From positions 3,410,001 through 3,474,000 of the forward strand of contig NZ_LS999521.1 in NCBI RefSeq assembly GCF_900520355.1: a stretch of DNA of 64,000 nt, written 5' to 3'. Shown here one piece after another: positions 19,193-28,609 of the stretch (positions are counted from its first letter, which is position 1; every line of letters starts with the position of its first letter). The notes beneath the pieces are model-generated. The model ran no database searches and had not been told where the DNA came from. It saw only the letters and a program-made list of their open reading frames with translations. The translations under genes were made by a program, and so were the position numbers. This DNA is from Acinetobacter calcoaceticus. GTDB taxonomy: Bacteria; Pseudomonadota; Gammaproteobacteria; Pseudomonadales; Moraxellaceae.

Positions 19193-19239
19193 GGTAAGCT
19201 CGCACTTTTTACAAAAATAAAATGAAAAGTTACTGAGTT

Positions 19240-19283
19240 TTTCATCAACTTATCATCAAAACGTCAACGTCACGTCACATTCA
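19240..19283 (+). promoter_or_regulatory. Putative tandem Pho boxes upstream of the second phoX-like gene
   Basis: Four 11-bp units in register: TTTCATCAACT, TATCATCAAAA, CGTCAACGTCA, CGTCACATTCA. Each has TCA at positions 3-5, as in the other two arrays, but the first two units are weaker matches to the PhoB half site. Confidence 0.55.
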
Positions 19284-19342
19284 CAAACTAAGCTCATGAG
19301 GACTTTTAGAACAATCTCTTTATATTTACTTAGGAATTTCCC

Positions 19343-21676
19343 ATGACAGAGCTGACGCCATATCATGAAGACCAAGAACTGGATAACAATACTTCAGACA
19401 ACATCCACTTCCGTGACATTTTAGAACAACATGTAAGCCGCCGTAGTTTAATCACCAAAGCAGCAAGCGGTGCTGTAGCATTAACTTTAGCTTCTACATT
19501 AACTGGCTGTAATGATAGCGATGATGACTCTGGCTCTAATAATGGTGGAACCACACCTGTAGACCCAAATAAAAGACCAGAAAAACTAACTTTTACAGCA
19601 GTTGCAAAAAACCACAACGATATTGTGACTGTACCTGAAGGTTATGAAGCGAATGTCATTTATGCTTTAGGGGACTCAATCAACCCAACCTTTGGAGAGT
19701 GGAATGATAATAATATCCCATCGGGTCCAAGTTTCCAGTTCCGCTCTGGCGACTGCCATGACGGTATGCATTTCTTTGGTTTAAATACTTCGAAAAATAA
19801 CTTCGATGAAAGTGTTTCAGCTGAAGGTTTGTTAGTCATGAATCACGAATATATTAATCAGACTTTCCTTCATCCAAAAGGCGCAACAAAAGTTAATGGA
19901 CGCCGCCCTGAAGATGAAGTAATTCGTGAAACCAATGCACACGGCGTATCTGTCGTTCACATTAAAAAAGATGCTGCAACTCAAAAAGTAGTAATTGATA
20001 AAAGTTCTGTTTTTAACCGCCGTATTACAGCATCAACAGAAATGGATTTTGCAGGTGCAGCAGCTGGTTCTGGCTTGCTTGCAACTCGCTTCTCGCCTGC
20101 TGGCCGTCAAACTCGCGGCACACATAATAACTGTGGTAATGGTCATACTCCTTGGGGCACGTATTTAACTACCGAAGAAAACTTTATTGGTTATTTCCAA
20201 CGTTCAGGTAGCGATGAATATGCACGTACAGATGCAGAAAAAATTGCATTAAAACGTTACGGTTTAAGCGTTAAAAAAGATGAACCTTATCTTTACGAGA
20301 AAGATGAAAAAGGTGCCCCTAAAAAAGATAAAGATGGCAAGGTTATTTATTTAAAAGATAAAAATGGTGAGTTAATCCCTAACGTTGATGAACAAGGGCG
20401 ACAAATTTATTTAGGCGCAAGTTCACGTTACGGTTGGGAAACGGTGATTGGTCAAGTAGAGTCACAAGATTTATATGACCGCTGGAATGCAGATGTAAAA
20501 GCTGCACAGGCAACACAAGACTACCGCAATGGACCGAATACATTCGGTTGGATGGTCGAGATTGATCCATTTGATAACCGCCAAAATCCTGTTAAACGTA
20601 CTTCTTTAGGCCGTTTTGCACATGAAGATAGTGCTTGTCGCTCGGTCGTGGGGCAACCATTAGCATTTTATATGGGTGATGACTCTCGTGGTGAATACAT
20701 CTATAAATTTGTCTCTACCGCAGTATGGGATGCTAAAGATGTAAACGGCGGCTATACGGCCGGCGATAAATATATGAATGCAGGCAAATTGTATGTTGCC
20801 AAGTTTAATAACGACGGTTCAGGCCAATGGATTGAGCTTGCTTATGGCAAAAATGGCCTAAATGAAAGCAACACCACTTACCCATTCAAATCTCAAGCGG
20901 ACGTTGTCACATTTGCACGTTTGGCTGGCGACTCAGTCGGTGCTACCAAAATGGACCGTCCAGAATGGTGTACAGTCAACCCAGTGAATGGCGAAATTTA
21001 TGTAACACTCACCAACAACTCAAATCGTGGTAAAGATTACGCAACTGATGCAGCTAACCCACGTAACTACACAGATTTATATAACGGCACCAAAGAGCAA
21101 AAAGGTAATGTGAACGGTCATATTATCCGTTTTAAAGAAACCAATGATAAAACCACTGCTGAAACGTTCAAGTGGGATATCTACTTGTTCGGTGCAGAAG
21201 CATCTATGGCTTCAAACATTAACTTATCTGGTTTAACTGATAATAACGACTTATCTTCACCAGATGGCATGTGGTTTGACCCACGTGGTGTGCTTTGGAT
21301 TCAAACAGACGATGGTGCCTACACCGATGTTACCAACTGTATGATGCTTGCGGCACTACCAGGCCAAATTGGCGATGGTGCTGCTGCAACTACTTCAAAT
21401 GGCCAACAAACGCTAGTCGGCGCTAAAGTTACTGACTCAACATTACGCCGTTTCTTGGTTGGACCAAAGCAGTGTGAAATTACAGGCATCGCCATGACAC
21501 CTGATCACAAAGCAATCTTTATTAATGTTCAGCATCCAGGTGAAGATTCTGCTAGCTATGCAACGCCAGAGAGTAGTTGGCCTGCAACCCAAAAAGACCC
21601 AAGCAATAAAACGGCTCGTCCGCGTTCAGCAACTGTTGTAATCACCCGTAAAGATGGCGGCGTAATTGCTGGATAA
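19343..21676 (+). CDS. Tat-exported PhoX-family lipoprotein, probable phosphatase
   Basis: A 777-residue PhoX family protein. A 31-residue N-terminal leader precedes the twin-arginine motif SRRSLITK (32-39), then a hydrophobic stretch and lipobox LTGC with Cys56; a run of Asp, Ser, Asn and Gly links to the enzyme domain. Segments typical of PhoX are GLLVMNHEYINQTFLHP, NNCGNGHTPWGTYLTTEENF, YMGDDSRGEYIYKFVST, DRPEWCTVNPVNGEIYVTLTNNS and the terminal INVQHPGED. It carries an insert of about 60 Lys/Asp-rich residues (about 305-360) absent from its neighbour. The two genes are paralogues, each with its own promoter and terminator. Confidence 0.85.
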   Translation: MTELTPYHEDQELDNNTSDNIHFRDILEQHVSRRSLITKAASGAVALTLASTLTGCNDSDDDSGSNNGGTTPVDPNKRPEKLTFTAVAKNHNDIVTVPEGYEANVIYALGDSINPTFGEWNDNNIPSGPSFQFRSGDCHDGMHFFGLNTSKNNFDESVSAEGLLVMNHEYINQTFLHPKGATKVNGRRPEDEVIRETNAHGVSVVHIKKDAATQKVVIDKSSVFNRRITASTEMDFAGAAAGSGLLATRFSPAGRQTRGTHNNCGNGHTPWGTYLTTEENFIGYFQRSGSDEYARTDAEKIALKRYGLSVKKDEPYLYEKDEKGAPKKDKDGKVIYLKDKNGELIPNVDEQGRQIYLGASSRYGWETVIGQVESQDLYDRWNADVKAAQATQDYRNGPNTFGWMVEIDPFDNRQNPVKRTSLGRFAHEDSACRSVVGQPLAFYMGDDSRGEYIYKFVSTAVWDAKDVNGGYTAGDKYMNAGKLYVAKFNNDGSGQWIELAYGKNGLNESNTTYPFKSQADVVTFARLAGDSVGATKMDRPEWCTVNPVNGEIYVTLTNNSNRGKDYATDAANPRNYTDLYNGTKEQKGNVNGHIIRFKETNDKTTAETFKWDIYLFGAEASMASNINLSGLTDNNDLSSPDGMWFDPRGVLWIQTDDGAYTDVTNCMMLAALPGQIGDGAAATTSNGQQTLVGAKVTDSTLRRFLVGPKQCEITGIAMTPDHKAIFINVQHPGEDSASYATPESSWPATQKDPSNKTARPRSATVVITRKDGGVIAG

Positions 21677-21696
21677 TTGTTATATTCATTAAGAAT

Positions 21697-21727
21697 AAAT
21701 GCCGGTCAATTGATCGGCATTTTTATT
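21697..21727 (+). terminator. Terminator after the second phoX-like gene
   Basis: AAATGCCG / CGGCATTT around an AT-rich inner stem and loop, followed by T residues. It lies between converging genes. Confidence 0.85.
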
Positions 21728-21728
21728 T

Positions 21729-22508
21729 CTATCTATTTAAAGGAATCTGCTGCTGCACAATTTGACCGCTGTGTTCACCTTGTTGAGTCTTTTCCAACCA
21801 AAGCCATTCATTATTGGTCATTCTTAGAAAGTTCGAACAGCGTGTTCCATACACGGGACTTTGAATAAAGGTCGAAGATAATAACTCTTCCATTTCTGGC
21901 TGAATGCCCGTGTTCGGTAATAATGCCGTTGTGACTTTACGCTCATCCTCTAAAATATCCCACGCAACGTCTTGTAAAACCAACTCTTCTGTTTCATGTT
22001 GAATCATGGGTAAAAACTCTTGCGTAAACCGTGTTCGCAAATGTCTGGTTTTTTCCCAATGTTCAGACATCAGTCCATTCGAGACGACATAGACGCCATT
22101 GGCTAAAACTTGCGGTGCCTCACCTCGGTTACTCATATAGACAGCTTGATCAGCGTTTCCCATAAATAAGTTAAAGCCAGCAAAATTTTGTTGTTGCTGC
22201 TCTAATTGCTGTGCAAAACGAATAGGTAATAAATCAGACTCTAAAAAAGCCTGAACTAAATGCCCCCGAGAAGTCTCATAAGTTTTTTGGTCTCGCCCAT
22301 CACGGAAATTGGTCAAAACAGCCCATCGGCCTTGAGATGTTACCCCCATCCAAGTACCACCGGACTGTAAGTCCTGCCCTGCAACAATTGGTGTGTTTTC
22401 CCAAGCATGCAACAACGCCGTTGGTCGATGATAGAACTCATCTCGATTTGACATAAGACACAAGGGCATATTATCCAGAACATGCCATGCTAAAGCCACA
22501 ATACACAT
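21729..22508 (-). CDS. NRDE / TANGO2-family protein
   Basis: A 259-residue protein of the NRDE family, the bacterial homologues of TANGO2. The start is set at 22508 so that the protein begins MCIVALAWHV; a cysteine at position 2 is the family hallmark and a possible N-terminal nucleophile after Met removal. The in-frame upstream codons add 16 non-conserved residues. The signature SNRDEFYHRPT (about 20-30) and the blocks GGTWMGVTSQGRWAVLTNFRD and YGTRCSNFL are clear. Function in bacteria is unknown; the eukaryotic protein has been linked to lipid or haem handling. Confidence 0.82.
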   Translation of the reverse strand: MCIVALAWHVLDNMPLCLMSNRDEFYHRPTALLHAWENTPIVAGQDLQSGGTWMGVTSQGRWAVLTNFRDGRDQKTYETSRGHLVQAFLESDLLPIRFAQQLEQQQQNFAGFNLFMGNADQAVYMSNRGEAPQVLANGVYVVSNGLMSEHWEKTRHLRTRFTQEFLPMIQHETEELVLQDVAWDILEDERKVTTALLPNTGIQPEMEELLSSTFIQSPVYGTRCSNFLRMTNNEWLWLEKTQQGEHSGQIVQQQIPLNR

Positions 22509-22601
22509 CTTTTCTTGTTCCCTATCTTTACACATTGAATGTACAACATTTTTCACATCATTCCGCTACAATCTGTCAAAACGTAAGATCAAGGAGCAGC
22601 A

Positions 22602-23420
22602 ATGCTGACCTATCCTAATATCGATCCGGTCGCAATACATCTAGGACCTCTTCAAGTCCATTGGTATGGACTCATGTATTTATTGGCATTTTTATGTGCT
22701 TGGGGGCTTGCATCCTACCGTGCCAAACAACGTGATGGCTGGACATCAGAAATGGTTTCCGACCTAATATTCTATGGTGCCCTAGGTGTTGTTCTGGGCG
22801 GTCGTGTCGGCTATGTCTTTTTCTATGAGTTTGATAAATTCCTCGAAAACCCAATCTGGCTATTTCAAGTCTGGACAGGTGGCATGAGTTTTCACGGTGG
22901 CTTTTTAGGCGTCATGATTGCAATGTTATTTTGGTGTAAAAAATACCAAAAAACATGGTTCCAGACACTCGATTTTATTGCTCCATGTGTACCAACAGGT
23001 TTAATGTTTGGACGCTTCGGTAACTTTATTGGTGGCGAGTTATATGGTCGTGCGGTAACAAACCCGAATTACCCATTCGGTATGATCTTCCCAACCGATC
23101 CTCTACAGCTGGTTCGCCATCCATCACAAATCTATCAAGCCATTTGTGAAGGTTTAATCCTATTTATTGCCTTGTGGTGGTTTAGTTCAAAACCACGTCC
23201 ACGTATGGCCGTCTCTGCTCTATTCTTAATGGGCTATGGGGTTGCCCGTTTTGTGATGGAGTTTTTCCGTCAGCCCGATGCAGACCAAGGCTTTATTCTG
23301 TTTGGCTGGATGACGAAAGGTCAGATCCTAACCGTTCCAATGTTGCTCATTGGTCTTTGGATGATGTGGTACGCCTACCAAAAGAAAATTTACGACTGGG
23401 GTCCACAAAAAAATAGTTAA
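22602..23420 (+). CDS. lgt: Prolipoprotein diacylglyceryl transferase
   Basis: Inner-membrane enzyme that transfers diacylglyceryl from phosphatidylglycerol to the lipobox cysteine, the first step in lipoprotein maturation. The 272 residues form about seven membrane helices. The catalytic-region His98 lies in MSFHGGFLG, and the Lgt signature GRFGNFIGGELYGR spans 137-150 with Arg138. The usual Asn before Glu in the signature (GNFxNxE) is Gly here. The start has AAGGAG 7 bases upstream. It serves the several lipoproteins in this window, including the two PhoX-like proteins (inference). Confidence 0.96.
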   Translation: MLTYPNIDPVAIHLGPLQVHWYGLMYLLAFLCAWGLASYRAKQRDGWTSEMVSDLIFYGALGVVLGGRVGYVFFYEFDKFLENPIWLFQVWTGGMSFHGGFLGVMIAMLFWCKKYQKTWFQTLDFIAPCVPTGLMFGRFGNFIGGELYGRAVTNPNYPFGMIFPTDPLQLVRHPSQIYQAICEGLILFIALWWFSSKPRPRMAVSALFLMGYGVARFVMEFFRQPDADQGFILFGWMTKGQILTVPMLLIGLWMMWYAYQKKIYDWGPQKNS

Positions 23421-23431
23421 CATGATAAATC

Positions 23432-23456
23432 AGAGGAGTTTCGACTCCTCTTTTTT
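23432..23456 (+). terminator. Terminator downstream of lgt
   Basis: AGAGGAGT and ACTCCTCT around a stable TTCG tetraloop, then T residues. Confidence 0.9.
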
Positions 23457-23495
23457 ATGCTACAGTTTTTATTCTCCCAAAGATGAAGATATACC

Positions 23496-23861
23496 ATGCT
23501 GGAATTCTGGTTTAACACTCAAGTCCCGACATTTAAAAAATTAGTGATTTTAATTATTACTTTGGCCATTTGTATTGCGCTCTATCAATACCAGCCTTTG
23601 CCTTTAGATACGATTTTAATGTTCACCGGAACTGGGGTTATTTTTTTAATTTGTCGCTATTTCAAATTACATTTTGCTCAAAAAAATCCGACTGGTTTAC
23701 TTTACCGCCTGCTAACTTGGGTGCCTATTGCACTGTTATTTGCCCTTATTTTTGTGAAAGCTATGCCTAATTTACTCATCTGGGGCATACAAGGAATTGC
23801 TTTTATGGCGCTGGCTGTTTTTATTTTTTCACCTCAATCGCTTTTTAATAAACAGGTTTAG
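23496..23861 (+). CDS. Small membrane protein, twin copy A
   Basis: A 121-residue protein of unknown function with four predicted membrane helices, at roughly residues 14-31, 38-53, 70-86 and 90-110. It begins MLEFWFNTQV. Its neighbour, 5 bp downstream, is also 121 residues with the same helix layout and a similar start (MLAYWYNAPR), the same motif YQYQPLP / NQVQPLP near residue 30, and a shared helix 4 pattern. The two look like diverged tandem duplicates. No family was recognised. Confidence 0.65.
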   Translation: MLEFWFNTQVPTFKKLVILIITLAICIALYQYQPLPLDTILMFTGTGVIFLICRYFKLHFAQKNPTGLLYRLLTWVPIALLFALIFVKAMPNLLIWGIQGIAFMALAVFIFSPQSLFNKQV

Positions 23862-23866
23862 TTTTC

Positions 23867-24232
23867 ATGTTGGCTTATTGGTACAACGCTCCACGCCATA
23901 TCAAACTCATCTGTATTGTTGCCGTTTGTGTGGCAGTTTATTTAGCTAATCAAGTTCAGCCGTTGCCCCCTGTTTATACCGTGCTGAGTCTCGTGTTCGG
24001 ATTAGGTCTGCATTTTGGGCAATATCTACAAACAAAAATTCCAGATGGCAACTCATACAAATCTAGCTTCCAGTTTTTGCTGAGAATTTACCCTATTTTC
24101 ATCGTTATTATTTTGATGTACCTGCTTCCTGCTCAGCATAAATGGATTCTTGTGCTACAAGCTTTAGGCTTTGTACTGGTTGGCTTTTTTCTTGTTTCGA
24201 TTTACCAAAATCGTGCTAAACGATTTGACTAA
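23867..24232 (+). CDS. Small membrane protein, twin copy B
   Basis: A 121-residue, four-helix membrane protein, apparently a tandem paralogue of the preceding gene: identical length, matching aromatic N terminus (WYN versus WFN), and QPLPP at the same position. The two genes are 5 bp apart and surely co-transcribed. The cytoplasmic end is basic (YQNRAKRFD). The 164-bp gap to thyA that follows holds no credible gene. Function is unknown. Confidence 0.65.
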   Translation: MLAYWYNAPRHIKLICIVAVCVAVYLANQVQPLPPVYTVLSLVFGLGLHFGQYLQTKIPDGNSYKSSFQFLLRIYPIFIVIILMYLLPAQHKWILVLQALGFVLVGFFLVSIYQNRAKRFD

Positions 24233-24396
24233 TTATGTTCATCGGAAGGCCATAGAACCATTTTTAGATTTTCATCTTGAGCTACAACAGGTATCATCTT
24301 CTGTGGTTCATGATGAAGCAGCTCTATTGCGTAATTATTTATCGTTGAGCTATCTCCCCCTTTATTTTATGGAATTAATCCGAACTCGAGAGTGTT

Positions 24397-25239
24397 ATGC
24401 GTGCATATTTAGACCTTCTACAACATATCCTTGATAATGGCGGTGACAAAGGCGACCGTACAGGCACAGGAACCCGTTCTGTATTTGGTCATCAAATGCG
24501 TTTTGATCTCTCTAAAGGTTTTCCTTTACTCACCACAAAAAAAGTTCATTTCCGTTCTATTGTGATTGAGTTACTTTGGTTTTTAAAAGGCGATACCAAC
24601 GTCCAATATCTAAAAGACAATAAAGTATCGATTTGGGACGAATGGGCAACAGCAGAACAAACTGCCCGTTTTGGCCGTCCAGAGCATGAACTTGGACCTG
24701 TCTATGGTCATCAATGGCGTAATTTCGGCGCAACTAAAAATGCTGATGGCACTTATAACCAAGATGGTTTTGACCAAATTAAATGGTTAATTAATGAAAT
24801 CAAAACCAATCCGAATTCACGTCGTTTAATTATTTCTGGTTGGAACCCGAACGAAGCTGGACAAGTAGCCTTACCGCCTTGTCATACGCTTTTTCAATTT
24901 TTCGTACAAGATAACAAGTTGTCATGCCAGCTTTATCAACGTAGTGCAGACGTGTTTTTAGGGGTTCCTTTTAATATTGCCAGTTATGCTCTACTCACTC
25001 ATATGATTGCTCAAGTGTGCGGCTTAGGAGTCGGTGACTTTGTTTGGACAGGCGGTGATACGCATCTTTATGTCAATCATTTTGAACAAGCACAACTTCA
25101 ATTGACACGTGAACCTTTACCACTATGCCAATTGAAACTGAATCCAGAAGTAAAAGACTTATTTGATTTCAAATTTGAAGATGTTGAAATTGTAGGTTAT
25201 GAGTCACACCCTGCAATTAAAGCACCCGTTGCAGTATAA
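24397..25239 (+). CDS. thyA: Thymidylate synthase
   Basis: Converts dUMP to dTMP with methylenetetrahydrofolate, producing dihydrofolate. The 280 residues are near the family norm. The catalytic Cys162 is in [10 protein letters not shown]. The dUMP-phosphate Arg lies in [13 protein letters not shown] (about 19-31), [14 protein letters not shown] binds the partner-subunit phosphate, and [19 protein letters not shown] is the conserved substrate-folate block. folA follows 45 bp later, which is functionally sensible because DHFR recycles the dihydrofolate. Confidence 0.97.
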   Translation: MRAYLDLLQHILDNGGDKGDRTGTGTRSVFGHQMRFDLSKGFPLLTTKKVHFRSIVIELLWFLKGDTNVQYLKDNKVSIWDEWATAEQTARFGRPEHELGPVYGHQWRNFGATKNADGTYNQDGFDQIKWLINEIKTNPNSRRLIISGWNPNEAGQVALPPCHTLFQFFVQDNKLSCQLYQRSADVFLGVPFNIASYALLTHMIAQVCGLGVGDFVWTGGDTHLYVNHFEQAQLQLTREPLPLCQLKLNPEVKDLFDFKFEDVEIVGYESHPAIKAPVAV

Positions 25240-25284
25240 CGAAGGCTCAATTTTTATTAGATTTACGGTTTAGAGAATAAGATT

Positions 25285-25794
25285 ATGGCATGGCAAAATG
25301 TAGAAGTTGTTCACGTTGTGGCAATGGACAAAAACCACTGTATTGGTAAAGGCAATGCGTTGCCATGGCATATTTCTGCCGACTTAAAGCATTTTAAAGA
25401 AATCACACAAGGTGGTGTGGTCGTGATGGGCCGTAAAACGCTTGAGTCGATGGGTCGAGCTCTACCGAACCGTGTGAACTGGGTGATTACCCGTGACATT
25501 AACTGGCAATTTGACGGTGTTAAAGTTGCCCATTCAATTGAAGATGCTTTAAACGCAGCATTAGAAGATGTAAAAAATACCGAGAAGCAGGCGCTTTTCG
25601 TTATTGGTGGCGGTGAAATATTTACGCAAACTTTGTCAATTGCAGACCGTCTTGAACTCACTCATGTTGACTTAGATGTGCAAGGTGATGCACATTATCC
25701 AACAATCCCGAGTGAATTTCATAAAACTGCGAGTGAACAGCAAATAGATGAAAAATCAGGAACTTCATTCGAATTTGCAACTTATAAAAAATAA
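25285..25794 (+). CDS. folA: Dihydrofolate reductase
   Basis: Reduces dihydrofolate to tetrahydrofolate with NADPH and is the target of trimethoprim. The 169 residues are typical. Asp33 in LPWHISADLKHF is the active-site acid, GRKTLESMGRALPNR binds NADPH, and FVIGGGEIFTQTL is the second nucleotide-binding glycine cluster. It sits in a likely operon with thyA, and the DUF4105 gene follows at 14 bp. It looks like the chromosomal enzyme, not an acquired dfr cassette; no mobile sequence is nearby. Confidence 0.96.
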   Translation: MAWQNVEVVHVVAMDKNHCIGKGNALPWHISADLKHFKEITQGGVVVMGRKTLESMGRALPNRVNWVITRDINWQFDGVKVAHSIEDALNAALEDVKNTEKQALFVIGGGEIFTQTLSIADRLELTHVDLDVQGDAHYPTIPSEFHKTASEQQIDEKSGTSFEFATYKK

Positions 25795-25808
25795 TTCTAT
25801 GGACATCT

Positions 25809-26864
25809 ATGCACAATATTGGATCGCGTGAATTTATTACTGCCCTACTTTTCGGGTTTTTACATAGTCTATTCACGCTGTTTATTGTGCTCTCTAGCAT
25901 TTGGGTATGTGTAGCGCTCTGGGTTCAACACCCTTTTGGCTGGTTAGGTAGCCGCATACTCATTGGTATCTGGATCGCTTTTGCACTCAGTATGGCTGGC
26001 TTATATGTTGAAGGCCATATTATTAGCCGCCGTACTGATATCCTGATTTACCTTTTGGCATTTGCCTGTTCACTTGTTTGGTATTTTTCGATTACTGCAC
26101 GTCAGGACCGCGACTGGAACCCTGAAGTTGCCAATATGCTGAGCTACGAAAAGCACGGCGATGTAGTTACTCTGCATAATGTGCGTAACTTCAACTGGCA
26201 TCCTGATGGTACTTATGATGTGCGGTGGGAAACTCGAACTTTTGATCTTAACCAGTTGAATGGTATAAATATCATTGCTTCTTATTGGATGGGACCGCAA
26301 ATTGCTCATACACTTGTGAGCTTTGAATTTAACAACCAACAACCTTTAGTGTTTTCAATCGAAATTCGTAAAGAAAAAAGCGAAGAGTTTTCGGCAATTG
26401 GTGGATTTTTTAGGAAATATGAACTTAGTCTAATTGCTTCTGATGAAAAAGATATTGTCTACACCCGCAGTAACATTCGCAAAGAGCAAGTTTATAATTT
26501 TCCAGTCAACATGCCACGTCGCGAGCAGAAGGCCTTATTTTTAGAATATCTAAAGAAATCGGATGAACTTCGTGCAGAACCGAAGTGGTACAACACCCTA
26601 ACCAGTAATTGTACCACCTTAATTTTTGATATGGTTCAAGCGATTAACCCCTATCAACTTCCTAAAGATTATCGTCTAATCGCTTCAGGTTACTTACCTA
26701 ATTATTTATATGATCTTAAAGCGCTTAATCAAAATATTAGTTTAAAACAGTGGTATGAAATTGCACATATCAATCCACGTACTGAAAATTTTGAGCGTCT
26801 TTCAGATCAAAGTAGTGAACATTTCTCTCAAATCGTTCGCCAAGGTTTACCAAAACCGAAATAA
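25809..26864 (+). CDS. DUF4105 (Lnb N-terminal periplasmic domain) membrane protein
   Basis: A 351-residue protein. Three N-terminal membrane helices (about 12-36, 45-62 and 76-92) anchor a periplasmic domain of the DUF4105 family, known from the Lnb lipoprotein N-acyltransferase. NFNWHPDGTYDVRWETRTFDLNQL and SYWMGPQIAHTLVSFEF are family blocks. The conserved cysteine in TSNCTTLIFDM (about residue 270) is a candidate nucleophile in a papain-like fold. The gene is 14 bp after folA but has no obvious folate link. An envelope amidase or acyl-transfer role is inferred from the domain only. Confidence 0.72.
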   Translation: MHNIGSREFITALLFGFLHSLFTLFIVLSSIWVCVALWVQHPFGWLGSRILIGIWIAFALSMAGLYVEGHIISRRTDILIYLLAFACSLVWYFSITARQDRDWNPEVANMLSYEKHGDVVTLHNVRNFNWHPDGTYDVRWETRTFDLNQLNGINIIASYWMGPQIAHTLVSFEFNNQQPLVFSIEIRKEKSEEFSAIGGFFRKYELSLIASDEKDIVYTRSNIRKEQVYNFPVNMPRREQKALFLEYLKKSDELRAEPKWYNTLTSNCTTLIFDMVQAINPYQLPKDYRLIASGYLPNYLYDLKALNQNISLKQWYEIAHINPRTENFERLSDQSSEHFSQIVRQGLPKPK

Positions 26865-26959
26865 GTAAGGCACTTTTCTTTACTTTTTTATACATGCTTT
26901 ACTTTGTAATCTAAATATATAAACCCTATTGTAATAGGCAGGAAATAGAGGAAAAAACA

Positions 26960-27484
26960 ATGCAACAGGCATTATTTGGCGGCGGCTGCTTTTGGTGCGT
27001 CGAAGCCGTATTTTTACAAATTCGTGGCGTAGAAAAAGTGACAAGTGGCTATGCGGGTGGGCATACAACTGATCCCACTTATGAGCAAGTTTGTCAGGGC
27101 GACACTCAGCATGCTGAAGTTATCTTGGTAGATTTTGATGAAGAGCAAGTAACCTACTCCCAGTTACTTGATGTGTTCTTTGCGACTCACGACCCAACGA
27201 CTTTAAACCGTCAAGGTAATGATATGGGCACTCAATACCGCTCTGTTATTTACTATTTTAATGAAGAGCAAAAGCAAGCAGCAGAACACACGATTCAAAC
27301 TCTAAAAAATGACGATCTTGATATTGTGACTGAGCTTTCTCCTGTCCCGACGTTCTATCCAGCAGAAGAATACCATCAGAACTACTATGCAAAGAATCCT
27401 TCACAAGGTTATTGCAACTTTGCGATTCCACCTAAGTTGCTCAAGCTATATAGTAAATTCCAGCATCTTATGAAAGATCAATAA
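26960..27484 (+). CDS. msrA: Peptide methionine-(S)-sulfoxide reductase MsrA
   Basis: Repairs oxidised methionine in proteins. The 174 residues are normal. The catalytic Cys10 lies in [10 protein letters not shown] with Cys13 next to it; Tyr and Glu residues of the active site are in [17 protein letters not shown] and [13 protein letters not shown] segments (here [12 protein letters not shown]). [12 protein letters not shown] is the C-terminal signature. No MsrB domain is fused, and no signal peptide is present, so it acts in the cytoplasm. Confidence 0.96.
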   Translation: MQQALFGGGCFWCVEAVFLQIRGVEKVTSGYAGGHTTDPTYEQVCQGDTQHAEVILVDFDEEQVTYSQLLDVFFATHDPTTLNRQGNDMGTQYRSVIYYFNEEQKQAAEHTIQTLKNDDLDIVTELSPVPTFYPAEEYHQNYYAKNPSQGYCNFAIPPKLLKLYSKFQHLMKDQ

Positions 27485-27494
27485 ATTAAAGCAA

Positions 27495-27527
27495 TAAAAA
27501 AGCAACCGATGAGGTTGCTTTTTTATT
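27495..27527. terminator. Bidirectional terminator between msrA and exbD
   Basis: AAAAAAGCAACC / GGTTGCTTTTTT around a 5-base loop, between converging genes. Confidence 0.9.
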
Positions 27528-27541
27528 GAGTAAACTAAATT

Positions 27542-27946
27542 TTAGTTTTCACTTACAAAGGCAATATCGCTCAGTCCGGCTTCACTGGCGCGAGACATTA
27601 CCTGTGCAACAGTATCGTACTTCGACTCTTTATCAGCGCGAAGTTGAACTGTTGGTTTAACATCACCTTGACCGGCTTCTTGAAAACGTTTTTGAAGCTC
27701 ATCAAGGCTAATTACTTGAGTATCCCAAGCCACTTCACCATTTGCATTAATACTAATCGTAATAGCTTTTGGTGGTGGATCAATAATTTCAGCAGTTGTT
27801 TTAGGAAGCGTTAATGGAATCGATGGGTTGGCAACTGTTGCTGTGACCAAAAAGATGATCATTAACACCAACATAATGTCGATTAGCGGAATGAGGTTCA
27901 TCTCATTTATGCCACTATCGTGGTCTTCACCCAATTGAAAAGCCAT
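27542..27946 (-). CDS. exbD: Biopolymer transport protein ExbD
   Basis: Proton-channel partner in the TonB energising complex. Its 134 residues comprise a short cytoplasmic N terminus (MAFQLGEDHDSGINEMNLIPLID), one membrane helix (about 20-42) bearing the proton-carrying Asp23 in LIPLIDIMLVLMIIF, and a periplasmic domain. The ATG overlaps the exbB stop (TAATG). With exbB and tonB it powers TonB-dependent receptors such as the PiuA-like one in this window. Confidence 0.93.
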   Translation of the reverse strand: MAFQLGEDHDSGINEMNLIPLIDIMLVLMIIFLVTATVANPSIPLTLPKTTAEIIDPPPKAITISINANGEVAWDTQVISLDELQKRFQEAGQGDVKPTVQLRADKESKYDTVAQVMSRASEAGLSDIAFVSEN

Positions 27947-28566
27947 TAAGCTTGACCTCCAACATAACTTTGCTGCGCAGTTTTAACATCAGATTTTACA
28001 GTTGAGTCTTGCTGCAACATCGTGTCAATTAACAAGCTGTGCGCTTGATCTTGTAAATCATGAGCAAGACCACGGTTAGCACGTACACAGATGTTGTAAG
28101 CCAATACCGCAGGAATCGCAACTGCAAGACCAAGACCCGTCATAATAAGCGCTTCACCTACTGGTGTAGCCACTTGAGCCAATCCTGCCTGTCCGCTCTT
28201 ACCTACTGCAACAAGTGCATGGAAAATACCCCATACCGTACCAAACAAACCAACGAATGGTGCAATTGAAGCAATTGTTCCTAAAACAGAAATACCTTTT
28301 TCAGCATTGACTTTTTCAGCAGAAATTTGACGAAGTAGAGCCTGTTCTGCAACCGCTTTACGCTGTTCAAAAGTCAAAGGTTGTAACTTTGCTTTTAGCG
28401 AAGTGATAGCCTGAGAAAGTTGAGCATAAGCTTGTTGCTTTAATTGGCGAGTCCCCATCAAACGTAAGATGAAAACTGTCCAGGTAGCAATCGACATTGC
28501 CAATAAGATGAAATACAGGGTTTTACTCACTGCATCTGCATGTTGCCAATAGATTGAAAAGTTCAT
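27946..28566 (-). CDS. exbB: Biopolymer transport protein ExbB (MotA/TolQ/ExbB family)
   Basis: Polytopic inner-membrane subunit of the TonB complex. The 206 residues contain helix 1 near the N terminus (about 13-33) and the conserved MotA/TolQ/ExbB core from about 90 to 170 (ISVLGTIASIAPFVGLFGTVWGIFHAL, VGEALIMTGLGLAVAIPAVLAYN). It lies between tonB and exbD in one unit, 43 bp after tonB. The context (tonB next door) favours ExbB over TolQ. Confidence 0.92.
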   Translation of the reverse strand: MNFSIYWQHADAVSKTLYFILLAMSIATWTVFILRLMGTRQLKQQAYAQLSQAITSLKAKLQPLTFEQRKAVAEQALLRQISAEKVNAEKGISVLGTIASIAPFVGLFGTVWGIFHALVAVGKSGQAGLAQVATPVGEALIMTGLGLAVAIPAVLAYNICVRANRGLAHDLQDQAHSLLIDTMLQQDSTVKSDVKTAQQSYVGGQA

Positions 28567-28609
28567 ATTGAACTCCTGATTAAGGTTAGCCGTTGGGACT
28601 CAAATTCAT

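Noticed and set aside
24171..24434. Plus-strand ORF of 87 codons between the twin membrane genes and thyA
   Set aside because: It overlaps real genes at both ends in another frame and has no domain or ribosome site.
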